64,000 bases of DNA from Doris montereyensis (GCA_037039925.1 JAXRKP010000349.1:113501-177500), one strand, 5' to 3'. Shown: positions 23,243 through 34,941, counted from the stretch's first letter. The notes: generated by a model not told the origin, from the sequence alone. Numbers and translations: made by a program.

Positions 23243-26200
23243 GTGGCTTAATTTGACTCGACACGGGAAAACTCACCCGTTCCGGACATCGCGAAGATTG
23301 ACTGATTGGCAGCTCTTTCTTGATTCGGTGGGTGGTGGTGCATGGCCGTTCTTAGTTGGTGGAGCAATTTGTCTCGTTGATTCCGATAACGAACGTTCAC
23401 CATTTACCGAAAGCAACTTTGCGCACGGTTTCTTACCATTACGGAATAGACCCTATTTTACCACCAAGGAGTAAATACTTGAGACTTCGATAACTGCAAA
23501 ACATCAGCTAGTGCTAGCTGGCATTTTTTGAAATTTCAGATAAGTTGCTTACTTTCTTCCCTTATTGCATCGATAAATTTGTAATTTATATGGCAGGTTT
23601 CACAAAAATGGGACCCAAAGATAACTTGAACTCTTCAATTAATCTTTCTTAAAGTCTAATTGATGAATCTTCTTAACATTTGGTCCATGTATAGCTTTGA
23701 CATCGCAGATATAAAAAACATAATATTGTGAAATTTGCTTTCAATTTGTGTGTTTTGTGAATATTTTTTGGGTGTGAACGTCAGCAATCCAGACAGACGG
23801 CATTTCCCTCTTTTAAATAAGTCCCTTTTCACCTTAAGGTAGGTGAGGTCAACGACCTTCTATTCTGTTTTCTTTAATTCCATGTGAAAGAGAATTGTTC
23901 AAAGAAAATTTGGCGAGTTCTAAATATTTTTTATCTTTTGCAGTGATCACGTGAGGCAGGTTTCAGATTTTCGTTATTATGTAACAAGCGATGTCTACAA
24001 ATGAACACACAGTAAGAGCTGAAAAAAAAAGTTGAAAAATACGTAGAAGCGCCGTTTTATGATCTGGAGTGAAAGAAAACGTATTTCTACGACCATATAT
24101 TCTGTAAAAGACACGAAAAAAATCATAGGTAACTCAAAATGAGAGTGAGAATACCATGAGACTACTGTCAGTCTACAGAAGCTCATGGTCGGACAAAAAA
24201 TATTTTGTTCGATCTGAGATCTAATAACGGTAATATTGCGTCGAGCAATTGTCTCAAGTTCATCTCGTGTAAGCCTATTGGGAAATCATGAAATTTTTGT
24301 TTTTAAAGTGTCTGGTTGGCTTTGCGGAATATTTTGTCTTGGTTTGATTTCTCACGGCCATGCGCTTACGGCCATGCAAAAATGTAGACGATGATCGGAC
24401 TTCAGAAAGGAGACTGTGATCAGGTTAGATTTGGAGACCGTTCAGGTTAGATTCGGTTGCATTAGCAAAACCTGCTTTGGCTTGTCGTGAGTGAAACTTA
24501 TGTAAAGAAGTCCGGCAATCAATGGGCTTTCATGATTTATTATGTTCTAATAAATAAAGACAAGATAATTGGCAATACGGGAGGTTTAGAAGTCCATTAC
24601 AACGACAGTGACTCTACGTCTCCACTATGCACAGTCTTCTTCGCATAACAATACAATATTACTAAAACGCATTTCAACGAGAGAGAGAGAGAGAAAATAA
24701 TACTTATAGCACAGGTTCAAATAGAGTTCAAGATTTGTCAGCCACCGCTGCCATCCCGTCCCGTATTCCATGAAGCAATTATCGATCGATAAAGACAAGT
24801 TTGTGCTAGTCTAGTGGGGCGCTCTATGTGACTGTAGGTAGTTAGAGACAGAACAGGGGGGGGGGGTGATGGGAGTAGTGGAGAAGTGATGATGGAAGGG
24901 GGAGGGGGCGCTCGTACGGGGAGAAAAGAACCATTGTCGTCAAAAGCGCTTTCTTTTCAGCGAGGGTTTTGTATCTCTCTCTCTCTATTGGCAAATATCG
25001 GCCTATACGTATCGCATCCTCACTCGTTAAAATTATTAGTCGTGAAGTTTACCGTACCAGTTTGAGCAGAATGGTACACACGATAAACCCGTAACACATG
25101 ATAAGGATAGTACAAAAGTGTACAGTCACAGAATTTTACAAAAAAACGGGACAAAAAAGCATCGGTTTTCATCCATCCACACGATCCGGAACGCGCGAGT
25201 CATCTGATCAACGGTAAGGCACTGGCCGTCGACTCCACGCCTGAGGTGTCGGGAAACACAAACACAGACTTCACATCTTATTGAGAACTAGGGAAAAGTC
25301 AGGGAACTCTCCAAACCAGATGCCCAAGCGTTACGTCACTAAATAAACGCCAGGGAAACCTCAGTCGACGGACGCGTGCAGTTCACGTAACATTACGTCA
25401 CTGGCATTGGACCTAAAATTTTCAGTTATGCCCCTTGACTGAAAAACACTTTTAAAAGCTAATTTCCTTGCCCCAGTCCTTTGCTATCTCTTAAAGTCAT
25501 ATATCTGGAATCCTCATGTTCTAAGCTTTAACATGGTATATAACACTTGTAAGAAATATAACATGTACATTTTGACAAAAGAGGAAATGGATGGGGATGG
25601 ACCATTTTGTGAAACCTGCGTTTCGCACCTTCAGTGTAAAATTTTGCCTTGATTGATACTTTCTTACATTCATTCTCTATCATTTCTTCTTTCTAGACCA
25701 AGTGAGATATAGATCTAGTCTTATATTTATCCTATTTTTTCATTCTTGTTTCCCATACTCACACGTCTCTCTCTCTCTCCCTTTCTTTCTTCCCTGCCTT
25801 TTTTCTTTCTTTCTCTCTCTCTATTTCTCTCCTTCTATCTCCTTCTCACCTTTTATTACTTATTTATTTTCCTATTTTTCTTTCATTCTAGATCTGAACC
25901 TTCCACTCTCGCTCTTTCTTCACACCCCCCTCTGCTACGTTTCTTATCATCACTGTCTTTTTCTTTCTTTCTCTCTCCTTTATGTTTTTCTTCTGACATC
26001 ACATTGTGTGATGCCTGAGGTAGTACTTAGATCTAGATTCTAGATATTTCTCGTTTGTTGTCTGACGAAGGGTTATACCCGAAACGTCACGTGTTTGTTC
26101 TGTCTTTATTAGTGGAGTTGTCACTTATTGTCATATTTCGCCTAAGGTCTAACATATGATTCTAAACACCGACGTGGCAGTAAACGATAACCTAAACCTA

Positions 26201-26321
26201 TTGAATACTGCACTGCATTCATTACATGGAAGCAAATCCTAATACATTTAAATTTCTGTTGACCTATGCATAATTATAATTTAATTTAATTTATGTTGTC
26301 TAAGTCGAGGGTCCTTACCAT
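15960..26321 (-). CDS. TMEM258: TMEM258 orthologue, three exons
   Basis: Coding exons read on -: 26321-26319 (ATG only, inferred), 16761-16649 and 16086-15960. Together they give 243 nt, 80 residues plus stop; human TMEM258 has 79. Exon 2 encodes [20 protein letters not shown] then [17 protein letters not shown], the first membrane helix. Exon 3 encodes [19 protein letters not shown] then [20 protein letters not shown], the second helix, ending IYV. TMEM258 is a small two-helix ER membrane subunit of the oligosaccharyltransferase complex acting in N-glycosylation. Exons 2 and 3 are certain. Exon 1 was chosen because exon 2 starts in phase 0 at codon 2, and 26319-26321 is an ATG in good context (GCCATCATGG) immediately followed by a GTAAGG donor. 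Intron 1 (9.6 kb) hosts a LINE and a Helitron fragment; intron 2 is U12-type. Confidence 0.92.
16087..16648 (-). other. U12-type (minor spliceosome) intron in TMEM258
   Basis: Read on -, the intron begins GTATCCTTTT (16648-16639) and ends TTCCTCAAC followed by CATTTTCAG. The branch A is 10 nt from the AG, and the motif matches the U12 branch consensus at 8 of 9 positions. Splicing joins GT to T, giving the Val of the conserved WFFVYE segment (phase 2). Length is 562 bp. Confidence 0.92.
17080..17310 (+). repeat. 66-bp minisatellite G, 3+ copies, open for 22 codons per unit
   Basis: Three consecutive 66-bp units carry CTGCTGCCTTGCAGGC, AAGGCTAAGGGAGTTAACC and CTGACAGAAAATAAC. Each reads as LLPCRxVxxxxRLRELTxxE without stops. 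An opposite-strand set of related units lies at 49745-50040. It sits immediately upstream of the RTE-like LINE and could be part of its 5' region. Confidence 0.85.
17424..18255 (+). pseudogene. LINE endonuclease domain (APE type), frameshifted
   Basis: Motifs in order: [20 protein letters not shown] (catalytic Glu of the TETK block), [25 protein letters not shown] (17881-17904), [22 protein letters not shown] and FSDHHLV (SDHH at 18160-18171). These are the conserved blocks of AP-endonuclease-like LINE nucleases that nick the target. The frame is broken near 17682 and again around 17750-17870. Confidence 0.8.
18685..20010 (+). pseudogene. LINE reverse transcriptase, interrupted
   Basis: The frames show [67 protein letters not shown], and [11 protein letters not shown] where the first catalytic Asp block has lost residues. 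After the insertion come [12 protein letters not shown] and [13 protein letters not shown], with FADD at 19772-19783, then a KTKTMLV block. The two halves belong to one ORF split by the insertion and by frameshifts. Confidence 0.82.
19178..19558 (+). mobile_element. CT-rich element copy 2, inserted in the LINE with 12-bp target duplication
   Basis: AAAAGTTTTTAC occurs at 19166-19177 and again at 19559-19570, exactly bracketing the insert. Its 3' 340 bp match the 1005-1500 and 25640-26150 copies, from the CT tract to the TTTCGCCTAA end, so it is 5'-truncated. That pattern and a long target duplication indicate retrotransposition. The hammerhead-like core is damaged: sequence between GGGTT and TGTTC is deleted after CTGACGA (19498-19504). 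Confidence 0.88.
20400..21000 (-). repeat. Inverted dispersed repeat F, right arm
   Basis: Reverse-complement partner of 13120-13700. It contains an additional stretch of about 50 bp relative to the left arm near 20900-20945. No coding potential recognised. Confidence 0.8.
21001..21758. other. TMEM258 intron 1 sequence, nothing recognised
   Basis: No exon, array or known element. A 70-codon frame on - (21654-21442) lacks recognisable motifs and convincing splice sites. Confidence 0.4.
21759..22052 (+). repeat. Direct duplication of about 80 bp before the helicase fragment
   Basis: CAATTGTCACC...GGAAAGGGAAAG...TTTTTCTAGATCTAGAACAGTTGAC...TATGTGATTGTCTGT occurs at about 21759-21836 and again at 21972-22050. 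The second copy runs directly into the helicase fragment. Confidence 0.85.
22053..23130 (+). pseudogene. Helitron helicase (Pif1-like) fragment
   Basis: The fragment starts [15 protein letters not shown]. It continues with [20 protein letters not shown] (motif II, DE at 22182-22187), [20 protein letters not shown] (motif III, GDFR at 22290-22301), [13 protein letters not shown], a VSGINHSLL block, [13 protein letters not shown], and finally [10 protein letters not shown] followed by CFSHGQLYV in shifted frames. These are the C-terminal helicase motifs of Helitron Rep/helicase proteins. The Walker A part and the HUH Rep domain are missing, and frameshifts occur near 22380, 22620-22700 and 23040. 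It lies within TMEM258 intron 1. Confidence 0.85.
23131..25199. other. TMEM258 intron 1 sequence, no element recognised
   Basis: Contains a 137-codon frame (23061-23474) that begins antisense-independent of the helicase end and has no motif I know, short GA/CT runs near 24680 and 24980, and a G-run near 24858. No exon is supportable. Confidence 0.4.
25200..25622 (+). repeat. Dispersed repeat E, second copy
   Basis: Matches the reverse complement of 3450-3880 throughout, from CGAGTCATC...GGTAAGGCACTGG to GAGGAAATGG..GGGATGGACCATTTTGTGAA. It is slightly more CG-rich than the MYCBP-intron copy. Confidence 0.7.
25640..26150 (+). mobile_element. CT-rich dispersed element, copy 3 (best preserved core)
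   Basis: Full-length relative of 1005-1500 with a short, degenerate CT tract. CTGACGA (26062-26068), a perfect GGGT/ACCC hairpin and GAAACGTC (26081-26088) are intact. Followed by CACGTGTTTGTTCTGTC and an ATTTCGCCTAA end shared with the copy in the LINE. Confidence 0.75.
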
Positions 26322-26450
26322 GATGGCAATGTGAGGCAGAAAAATTAGTGAAGAAAATTCAACAATGCATCGACTGCTAACAATGTCGGCAGGGCGAACC
26401 GGAAGAGGATGGCCCGACGTGCGAAGCAAAGGTTACTCGATTCGTTCACT
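26322..26450 (-). promoter_or_regulatory. Probable TMEM258 promoter/5' UTR
   Basis: A locally CG-rich patch in AT-rich DNA lies just upstream of the proposed ATG. On - it holds CTTCCGG (26405-26399), a canonical ETS/GABP site of housekeeping promoters, 78 bp before the ATG, plus CGCACGTCGGGCC. No TATA box. Its presence supports the choice of exon 1. Confidence 0.5.
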
Positions 26451-28129
26451 TTCAAAGAAAAGTGTATAATAGGTTCAGGTTTCGATTTTTTTCTTATTAT
26501 TATTCTGGGGGTATATTCTTATTATAAATAATGTAACTTCGTCACATCTTTATTTTCTTACATAGAGTGAAATCCAAGCGATGTTTTTGTTTGTTTAACA
26601 AATCCTTTACGTTAACCCCTAATTTGTTGAATGGGTCTAACCATCATGCTTCCTGGAGCGAGAAAGCGTCGTAGGTGATCATCGATCGCTTGCCAGGCAC
26701 CCCACTCTAGTGTTGCGAGTTCTTAGATAGTTTTGAACGTAGATCTAAGTCCAAATGCCATTGTCCTGAATGGAATTTGTGATGTGGGAGAACACGTCAT
26801 TTATTTAGTTTTAAAGTCCATTATTTATTTGAAAAGAGTTAGATCCTTCCGTGGATTTTTAAAGAGGAAAATAAAAATCGGATTGTCGCTGTGACTAACT
26901 AAATAAACTATAAAACTAGCCTAACTTGTGGTATGTTACTGTCTACCAGTGTAGCTCTAGTTAGTTACAAAACTTTGATTGGTATTCATTATATTGCGTT
27001 TACGTTAGCGTTCATTTTTAATAATCAGGTTAAGTTCAAAAAGTTGTTTATTGTTTAACTAATGGGTTTCCCTGGATTGTTTTGACGCTGAAATAACACT
27101 TACTTTTTTTCAACGTGTCTTTTGAATGTATGTGCTATTTATTGCTGTTATAGTGTTGATGTTTTAAAGCTGAAAAAATATTTTTTGGTTTACGGAATTG
27201 TTTTCAATCTAGATCACACGATTTCTACTGTACCTCGTCCCTAAGAAAACATAAAACACATGGAAACGTGCACATTTAGGGTGAACGAAGAATGAAGTGC
27301 AGGTTGACTAGAAGAGTGATTAAATATTTTCTAACATTGGATGGGGGACTGAATATTTGTATAACATTTTATGTAATTAAGTTTATTTAGATCTATATGT
27401 ATGAAATAAATCCAATCAATATTATTAGAACTCAATACTAAATGTGGATATGAAAAATAATTGACAGTTAGCAAAATCATTACTCTTGGTTTGGTCGTAT
27501 GAAGGGGGTGAAAAAGAGGAAATTCGATTGAAGTGAAGCTTTATTATATATATAGAGAGATCTAGGCCTATAGTACTATAATGTAAATTATTTTGTATTG
27601 AACAGAGAGGTTTGACTTAAATAGAAATAGCTAAACACATTCTTGAAAGATAATTCTGTAGTCTTCTTGTAAAACATCATGTGTTGAGTGTTTTTTTTAG
27701 AAGTTTGAATATAAATATAATCCTGATATAAAAATAACCAAATTAAAAAATGTAAAATATTACTTTCTTTAATGTTTTGAAATCAAATGTTGTCTGAGAG
27801 AAAAAGGGAATTTGACAATTAAATGACAACAATTTAAGTAAAGGAAAACAGATAACAGCTTGTCAGGACAGCAAGAGAAACTTTCGAAGATTTTAGAATT
27901 AAAAATCACACATACAAATAAAGACCCTAGTAAGGGGCTAAAATGTCATATATTTTGTGAATTTTATTAGTTAAAAATATTTCTATGCCACTTTTCAGTA
28001 ATGATAACATCAGTAAAATGAGGTCAATTGTTACCTGGAATGCATTTTTGGAACACAGTCAATGGGCTATAGGTGCTTGCAATTATATCATAAAATGAAT
28101 TAAAACTCTGACAAAGATAAAACAAAATT
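26451..28129. other. Divergent intergenic region between TMEM258 and the KIAA2012-like gene
   Basis: AT-rich, with no repeat or exon recognised. It should contain the promoter of the downstream + strand gene, but I see no distinct motif. Confidence 0.4.
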
Positions 28130-31015
28130 ATGTTCAGTTCGTTATCCCGTGGATATGGTTCATGGACAGGGGATGTGGATGTTCATCTACCATCATCACA
28201 GGTAAGCTGTTATATATTTATAGTCTTTGTTCTTGCTTTTCCTTGCATTAATGCTTTTTTGTTGTTGTGTTATTTATTACATGGAGAGGCGTAATCTCAA
28301 TTTGATGTCAGTATAAACCATTGTAATTTATATTTCTTCTTAGGGTTAAGAGAAAAACGATTTCCATTTTTAACTACTGTTTTTCTGGTTAACTGCTGTG
28401 AAAAAATAGGACCATCTTAAACCGTATACTACTTTGTGACTAGAAACTCATGTGTTAAAAAGTAAGCTAACACTTTCTTTTTTTCTTTAATGAATTGCAT
28501 TTTATCATCTTATCTTTTCTAAGGGCTATTGTCATTTTTAAAGAATAAAAAAGTAGTTTTACTTGGAAACATTAAAACTTGTTTTTTTTCCTTTTGATGT
28601 TAAGGATGCATCTTACTCGAATGTTGACCGTGCACACAGACATGGCATTACTGTAACACCTAGATCTAGTGCTCCAGTTTTCATACCAGTGGCGGAAGAT
28701 GGGCAAATCAACATTCCCAAAACGTATGCTACACGCAAAGGAGCTCTCATGTTGTTTACAGCTCCAGACTCAATGCCCAAAGAGCCAGAACAAAGTCCTA
28801 GGTTTCAAACAAAACGCAAGAGACGACGAAAAGATGTCCTTGATGTTAGTCTCAAACTGAAAACAATAGAAAGGCTCTCCTTATCCGTACTTCAATTTGG
28901 TGACAAGGTAAGTGTCAGAAATTTGTAAAGAAAGAAGTTACAGTGCTCATTGCTTGGGGGGGCTGGAGTGATTTTTTTGCTTTCAAGTTTAGGTTTTTGC
29001 TTTTAGTATGTACATTAGTAACTGTCAAAATATAGTCATCCTATATCATTGAAAAGTTTGTAGCGTACTTGGTTGACATAGAAACGGTCGCCATCTAGAA
29101 TTTTGACTCAATTTTCAAAATCTGTCTCCTCCCTTAGTTATGAATAAAGTCACTCATAACCTTGCAAATCGTCTTTTCCATTCAATGTCTAAGGAGTGAC
29201 GTTGGGTTTTTTCGATTATTTTGGATAGTTTTTTAAATACATTTTGAAAATACTGTATATTGTGAATGTACAAAAACGACGTTTTTATTACCAAAAAAAT
29301 TTATCAAAAAGATAACAATATATTTAAAAAATCCGACGTCATTCTATTAACATTAACAAGAGCAACCTGTGTGCCAAATATAATACAAACTGTTCAGTAA
29401 ATGGTGGAGGAGATAGAATTTTAGTGTTGAAAAACTACATTTCGAGAAAAATGCAAGTAAAAAAATCAATAGAAAATAACACAAAACAAAAGCTTCAGAT
29501 GGGTTTCCCTTGTTGTAGCAGCCCCTTTACTATTTCGACAGTCTCTGGCATTGTTACTTATGTAAATAGGGTTATAAATCTAGGTTTAAATGTGCACTGT
29601 TGTGAAAACAGACGTCAAAACGACCAATTTTTTCTTTCCTCTATATCCTATGCTTGTGCGCATGTTTACATACACACTGACACGCAACGCCTTTTATATT
29701 ACACAGCAATGGGAGACATGAAGATTGGTATTGGAAAAATGAGGTTATGTCGTGTGTTGCCACATTTCGCGATTAACCGCCAATATACAGGTTTTTACTG
29801 CCATTTTCTCAGTCAGTGTTAGGGTAATTTATGTCAAAATTTTGATTGTTTTTACCTACCCTCCCCTACAAACTATTTTGTAAAAAAATTATATGTCATA
29901 TGGACATTTTTCTGGCATGAACTTGTAGATAAATGATCGTTCTATCCGATTATGCACAGAACAGAAAATCACCCTGTTGGTCCAAAACTCGCCCCTTAAA
30001 AGAACATTTCTTAAGAAAAGATTTCTAATCTACAAATGTTTTTTCATACAACAATATTTTTCTCATTATATTCATTGGGTACAAGAAATATAAAAGCCAC
30101 ATCGATATTTAAAATGTTCTGTACGTTTGCGACAATATAAATCATCTCCATTCTGTTTGTTTTGGTACTTATTTACTCAGAGTATTTAAAGGACGATTAA
30201 TTCGAAATGATTTGCACTTGGTCCCTGAGATGAGTCCATGCAAACTTGGGAGGTTATAGTGTATTACAATAAATTAAGTATTGATGAAGTGTTGCCCCAA
30301 GGTTGCTTTTGGAAATAAGAACATGTTTTGTCCTTGATCACTAGCGATCTTATCTGTTTTAAAAAGACAGTCTAAGGCATTATGTGCTTCAAAGTCTTAA
30401 TCATGGAAGTGCAAAGTTACTTGCTGTAATTATTCATGTTATATAAATTTAGAAGGAAAAAAATGATCAACCATGATAGTGATATTTAAATAATAATAAA
30501 AAGTATATAGTAACAGAAATGAGAACTTAAGATATATTTTATGAATTTTAATTTTAAAAACATTTTATTAAAAAAGATGCAGGTGCATATACAAAATATT
30601 AAACATAAATTCTTTCTTAGCTTGAGATTTAATATGTGTATATAAACTGATTTTCAAGCTGTGATTAAAATAATGTAGGATTTATACAGTAACGGATCTT
30701 AATCTGCGATCAAAAGATTGTAAGATACATACACTTACAGAGTTTTCAAGACACTAGGGGATTTTTAAGTTGCGTGGTTAAAATGATATATTATAAGATA
30801 AGTTTTGTATATTTTATTTCTTGACATTAATTTGATTTTGCTATTTCCTTCGTTTAGCTCTATGACAAAGACACCTCTAGTATCAGTGATAAGGAAAATA
30901 AGTTAATGCTCAACTTTCTTCATGACCTTGACGAAGAGCATGATGACATGGATTTGCATTCACAGCCAGGCGGGGATTACAAATTTTACCTGAGGGATTT
31001 GAAACGCAGGGCCAG
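28130..31015 (+). CDS. KIAA2012-like conserved protein, first three exons (3' end not found)
   Basis: Exons: 28130-28201 (24 codons, donor CAG/GTAAGC), 28605-28907 (101 codons, acceptor TTAAG, donor AAG/GTAAGT) and 30858-31015 (52 codons plus 2 nt, acceptor TTTAG, donor CCAG/GTAAAA). The first two junctions are phase 0 and the last is phase 2. The product starts MFSSLSRGYGSWTGD, carries NIPKTYATRKGALMLFTAPD, then a basic KRKRRRKD run, SLKLKTIERLSLSVLQFGDK and an acidic FLHDLDEEHDD stretch ending FYLRDLKRRA. The MF.SLSRG start, the PKT.(A/S)TRKGAL block and the following basic/helical segment resemble the N-terminus of vertebrate KIAA2012, an uncharacterised protein. That match is from memory and moderate. 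Later exons are beyond the repeats or unrecognised. Confidence 0.72.
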
Positions 31016-31711
31016 GTAAAAAACCCAAACAAAACAAACCCCCAAAAACATTTTTTTTATGCATGCACGTAATTAAGTTGAAAATAGATAAGGAAAGAGT
31101 GACACAACCGTTTTAAGATAACTTGTGATGTGATTTGTTTTTCTTTTTATATGACGACAGTCAACAATATGTTTTATTATAATGTCACAAAATGTCATCA
31201 ATGGATTTACAGATTACAGTCGTCTATTTCTCTTTATACGTACATTTATCTAAGTTGGTCGTTCTTTGTGCACCAAAGTCTCTGTTGCTAGGCCACTAAG
31301 AGTAACTGTATTTTGCATGTAGGTTCTAAATGATCTCAAGATCGTTTTCATTTGAGGAACTCTTCAATTAGAAATGATTTTAATTATTGAAAATTTCATT
31401 GTTTTCCCGACTTTGAGTAGAATTTTCATTCACCTGGGTCACCATTTTGAACAGGATGTAATAAAAAATTTGGAATAAAACTGTACACGCCTATCTTCGT
31501 AACTTCAGTATCGAATATTTACTTGACCTACTAATTGTACTTGGTAACACCCTGGATGTAATATGCTTGTAGTCTACAGTCATAGAAAGATAAATGATAT
31601 CTAAGTGTTTGTTTCTTCTTTTCTCAGTTTGTTTAGTCAGGAATGTCTTTTCTGCAAAGCATATCTGACAAACTCATTCCCATAGAGAACATTTGGTAAC
31701 CATGACACATG

Positions 31712-32010
31712 TTGTGGCATCAGTGGCCAAGTGGTTAGGCTGCCAGACTGGAGATCATGAGGTTCTGGGTTTGAATGCTAGCAAAGCTATGTCTGACGTT
31801 GTGTTCTTTGGGAAAGACACTTAACACGCATTTTTCCATCTCAACCCAGGTGCAAATGGGTACAAGCATTAGTTTGGGAGTAAACACCTGCTTCAGATTA
31901 GCATCCTGTCCAGGAGGTGAATATCATCACCTGTTCTACTTCATGCTATTGAAACTGGGATAAGCTCCGGCTCTATGGGTCGTAACGGCATTGAAGGAAT
32001 TTTACTTTTG
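31712..32010 (+). mobile_element. SINE family A copy, full length
   Basis: Starts with GTGGCATCAGTGGCCAAGTG (box-A-like) and GGTTCTGGGTTTGAATGC (box-B-like), a tRNA-derived RNA polymerase III head. It continues through GGTGCAAATGGGTACAAGC, TTGGGAGTAAACACCTGC, GAAACTGGGATAAGCTC and a GGAATTTTACTTTT tail. Best complete copy of this family. Confidence 0.88.
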
Positions 32011-33784
32011 CCACATGTTGATGGTGAAACTGTGTCTGTTCCTTTCATTTCTTGTATGTTTTCATTCTTTCTCTCTATGTTGGTGGCTGGCAGGCAGTAC
32101 TTTTTACTTTCACTCTTTCATTAATCTTTACTCTTGCTGTTTCCTCTTCATTTGGTATCTGTCTATATCTGTAGAATTACTCAAAATTGGCGCTGGTATT
32201 TGTGTTTTGTACGGGATTCCATTCAACTATGGTTTGGGGAGTAAATGAGTATTTGTGTGCGTTTGTAGATGATGGGTGGTGCTTTATTGATTTTAAATAT
32301 GACGTTCTCTGGGTGTGTACGTTTGGTGTTATGTTGAGAACATCCTTGGCAATGTGCCAAGATCACCGAATATAATGGATAGAGTAATTTTCAATAAATC
32401 AAATTAAGCAAACTCTCCACCTGTTTATAGACGGTCACCACCAGTCTTTCACTTTCACTCACTGTCTATGCACTCAAAATGAATTTCAATCGAACACTTA
32501 GCTTTCTTTTACCCGTTTTGCTTATTGAATTTCTCTCTCACATTCAATGACAATGTATCATACGGAAAATTAGCCAAAATGAAATAAAAAACCGTCAAAT
32601 ACATTGATTCCAAAATGAAATTCTATTGGTGACTTAAGACAGGTCGATGGTCTTTCTTCTCCTCCCCTTCTTTTTGTTTGTTTTTCTTCGTTTCATTTTT
32701 TATTGTTGTACAAGGATTAAGACAATGGTCTTGTAATAAGAATATCATCTTACTGAATTCAAAACCTATTGCCAGCCCATGCGATCGATAGAACGATAGC
32801 TGAATAGATTGACATTGACGCAGAAGATGTGGGAATAGAGAGACAGACAGAGGGGAGACAGACAGAACACAAGCGCACATCTAGCCAGAACCACTAAATT
32901 TGACTGGTTTAAACGGCAGGCAGGATGAATAGCCTTAGGGTGTTTTCCTGAACTATAGTTAGATGGGGCATACTTCTCATTGTAAATCTCATTATAACAG
33001 GGACTGGTTATTACGGAGATATTTATAATCATAGTCTCACCATTCCTTTTATACCAGAATACAAAATCAGGTTTCCAATGTATTGTTTCGTTCCTAACTG
33101 TTTGTCGCGCCTCACCTTTCGTGTTTATTGATTGACCTCTTGGTGAGGTGCAATCCAACATCTATATTCCATACACGAAAGCCGAATTTAGCGGTGATGT
33201 GTAAATGAAGTGCATTATAGATCAGTTGTCTAACGAAGAAGAGTATTCGACGAACATAATCGTGCAAATGTTAGCTTACGAAAAGTCCACTGAGCCCCAG
33301 ACCAGGTTGGACAGATTAAGGGCTTGTACTTGTAAAGACAACGACGGACAGTTACAGCTGCTTGTATTACGTAGGAAACACGCAGTCTCACACATCGATC
33401 TATGAGTGAAAGACAAACGACAGGGACCCATCAATAAAAGGCTTATTTACGCTTTTCAATTATACCCAGTATTATGAAGCTTTTGCTGGGATTGGGGGGG
33501 GGGAGGAAGGAGAAAGAGAGAGGGGGGGGCGACAACCACAAACTATCGTACTGCCACATGGCCACCGTGTTTCGGCTGTTCTTTTTATCGTTACAAAGCC
33601 TGGATAAGTTCCGGCTCTCTAGTTCTTTAGGTCTCGAAAAAAGAATCTCTTTGCTTTTCCTTCGTTGTTCCAGTTTAACCTTGTCAGCAGAAGGCGCGCC
33701 TTTTCCACCATTCTCTGTTTGTTTTGCACATAGGGAAAGAAAACGGACCCCTCTCTCCTTTTGCCTCAGGCATAGAATTGATTT
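32011..33784. other. No gene recognised (possible intron of the KIAA2012-like gene)
   Basis: Short frames on both strands without motifs. A G-rich run (GGGATTGGGGGGGGGGAGG) sits near 33489. None of the frames offers a convincing phase-2 continuation of the upstream gene. Confidence 0.4.
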
Positions 33785-33930
33785 TGTGTCTGCATGGCGG
33801 GCGTTGCTGATAGGTCCTACTTCTTTCCTTTCCTTCTTTCACGTATCTTACTGCATCTTACTGTTTCCTCTTAATTCACCCTGAAATCACTGCAATGGTG
33901 GACAGGGTAAAGTTCATGAAACAAAGTGTC
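33785..33930 (+). repeat. Dispersed repeat C copy
   Basis: Shares GCGGGCGTTGCTGATAGGTC-like, CTTTCACGTATCTTACTG, CTTAATTCACCCTGA and TGGACAGGGTAAA with 4475-4640 and 36950-37310. Followed within 40 bp by a (GA)n tract. Confidence 0.55.
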
Positions 33931-33965
33931 TTCATGTACAATGTGGACATTCTAGGAAAAGGCAG

Positions 33966-34190
<225 letters not shown>

Positions 34191-34679
34191 CTATACATCC
34201 ATCTTTATCTTTATTGTGAATCAGGAGAGAATCATTGTATGTAACAAAACATTCAATGAAGATAAAACCGCTTTGATTTTGAGCTTTGAAAAATGTAGAA
34301 TCTTTAATCGAACGTTCAACGTTAAACCATCTAGATCTAGAATCTATACTTCGATCAACAGTGCGATAGGTTAGACAAAATCAATTAATCATATAAGTGA
34401 AGGGTCGATGTCTGTTTGCTATGGAAACCAAACAATCTCCGCATTGACCAATTGAAGGCGTTGATCCCGGCTTGCTGTTTGTAGCCACTACATTGTCGTC
34501 TAGCGTCGTGAAAATCCCCGTCAGGTAGATAAGGGTGCAATAATGAAAGGTGACGCTTTCGTGACATTATGCCTGTTTGTTGGTTTCTTAGGTTTCTTTC
34601 TTACCTTCGTCCAGGGTTGGTTTAAGGCTATTAATGTTTCAAAGCCACGATCAACAATGAGAGAATAATAGGCCCTGAG

Positions 34680-34941
<262 letters not shown>

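Noticed and set aside
22722..23276. Antisense frames over the Helitron helicase
   Set aside because: They are shadows of the + strand helicase fragment.
23061..23474. 137-codon frame after the helicase fragment
   Set aside because: It starts inside the helicase sequence in a different frame and has no family features.
33205..33405. 66-codon frame as a fourth exon of the KIAA2012-like gene
   Set aside because: It has no suitable acceptor in phase 2 and no resemblance to the upstream product's composition.
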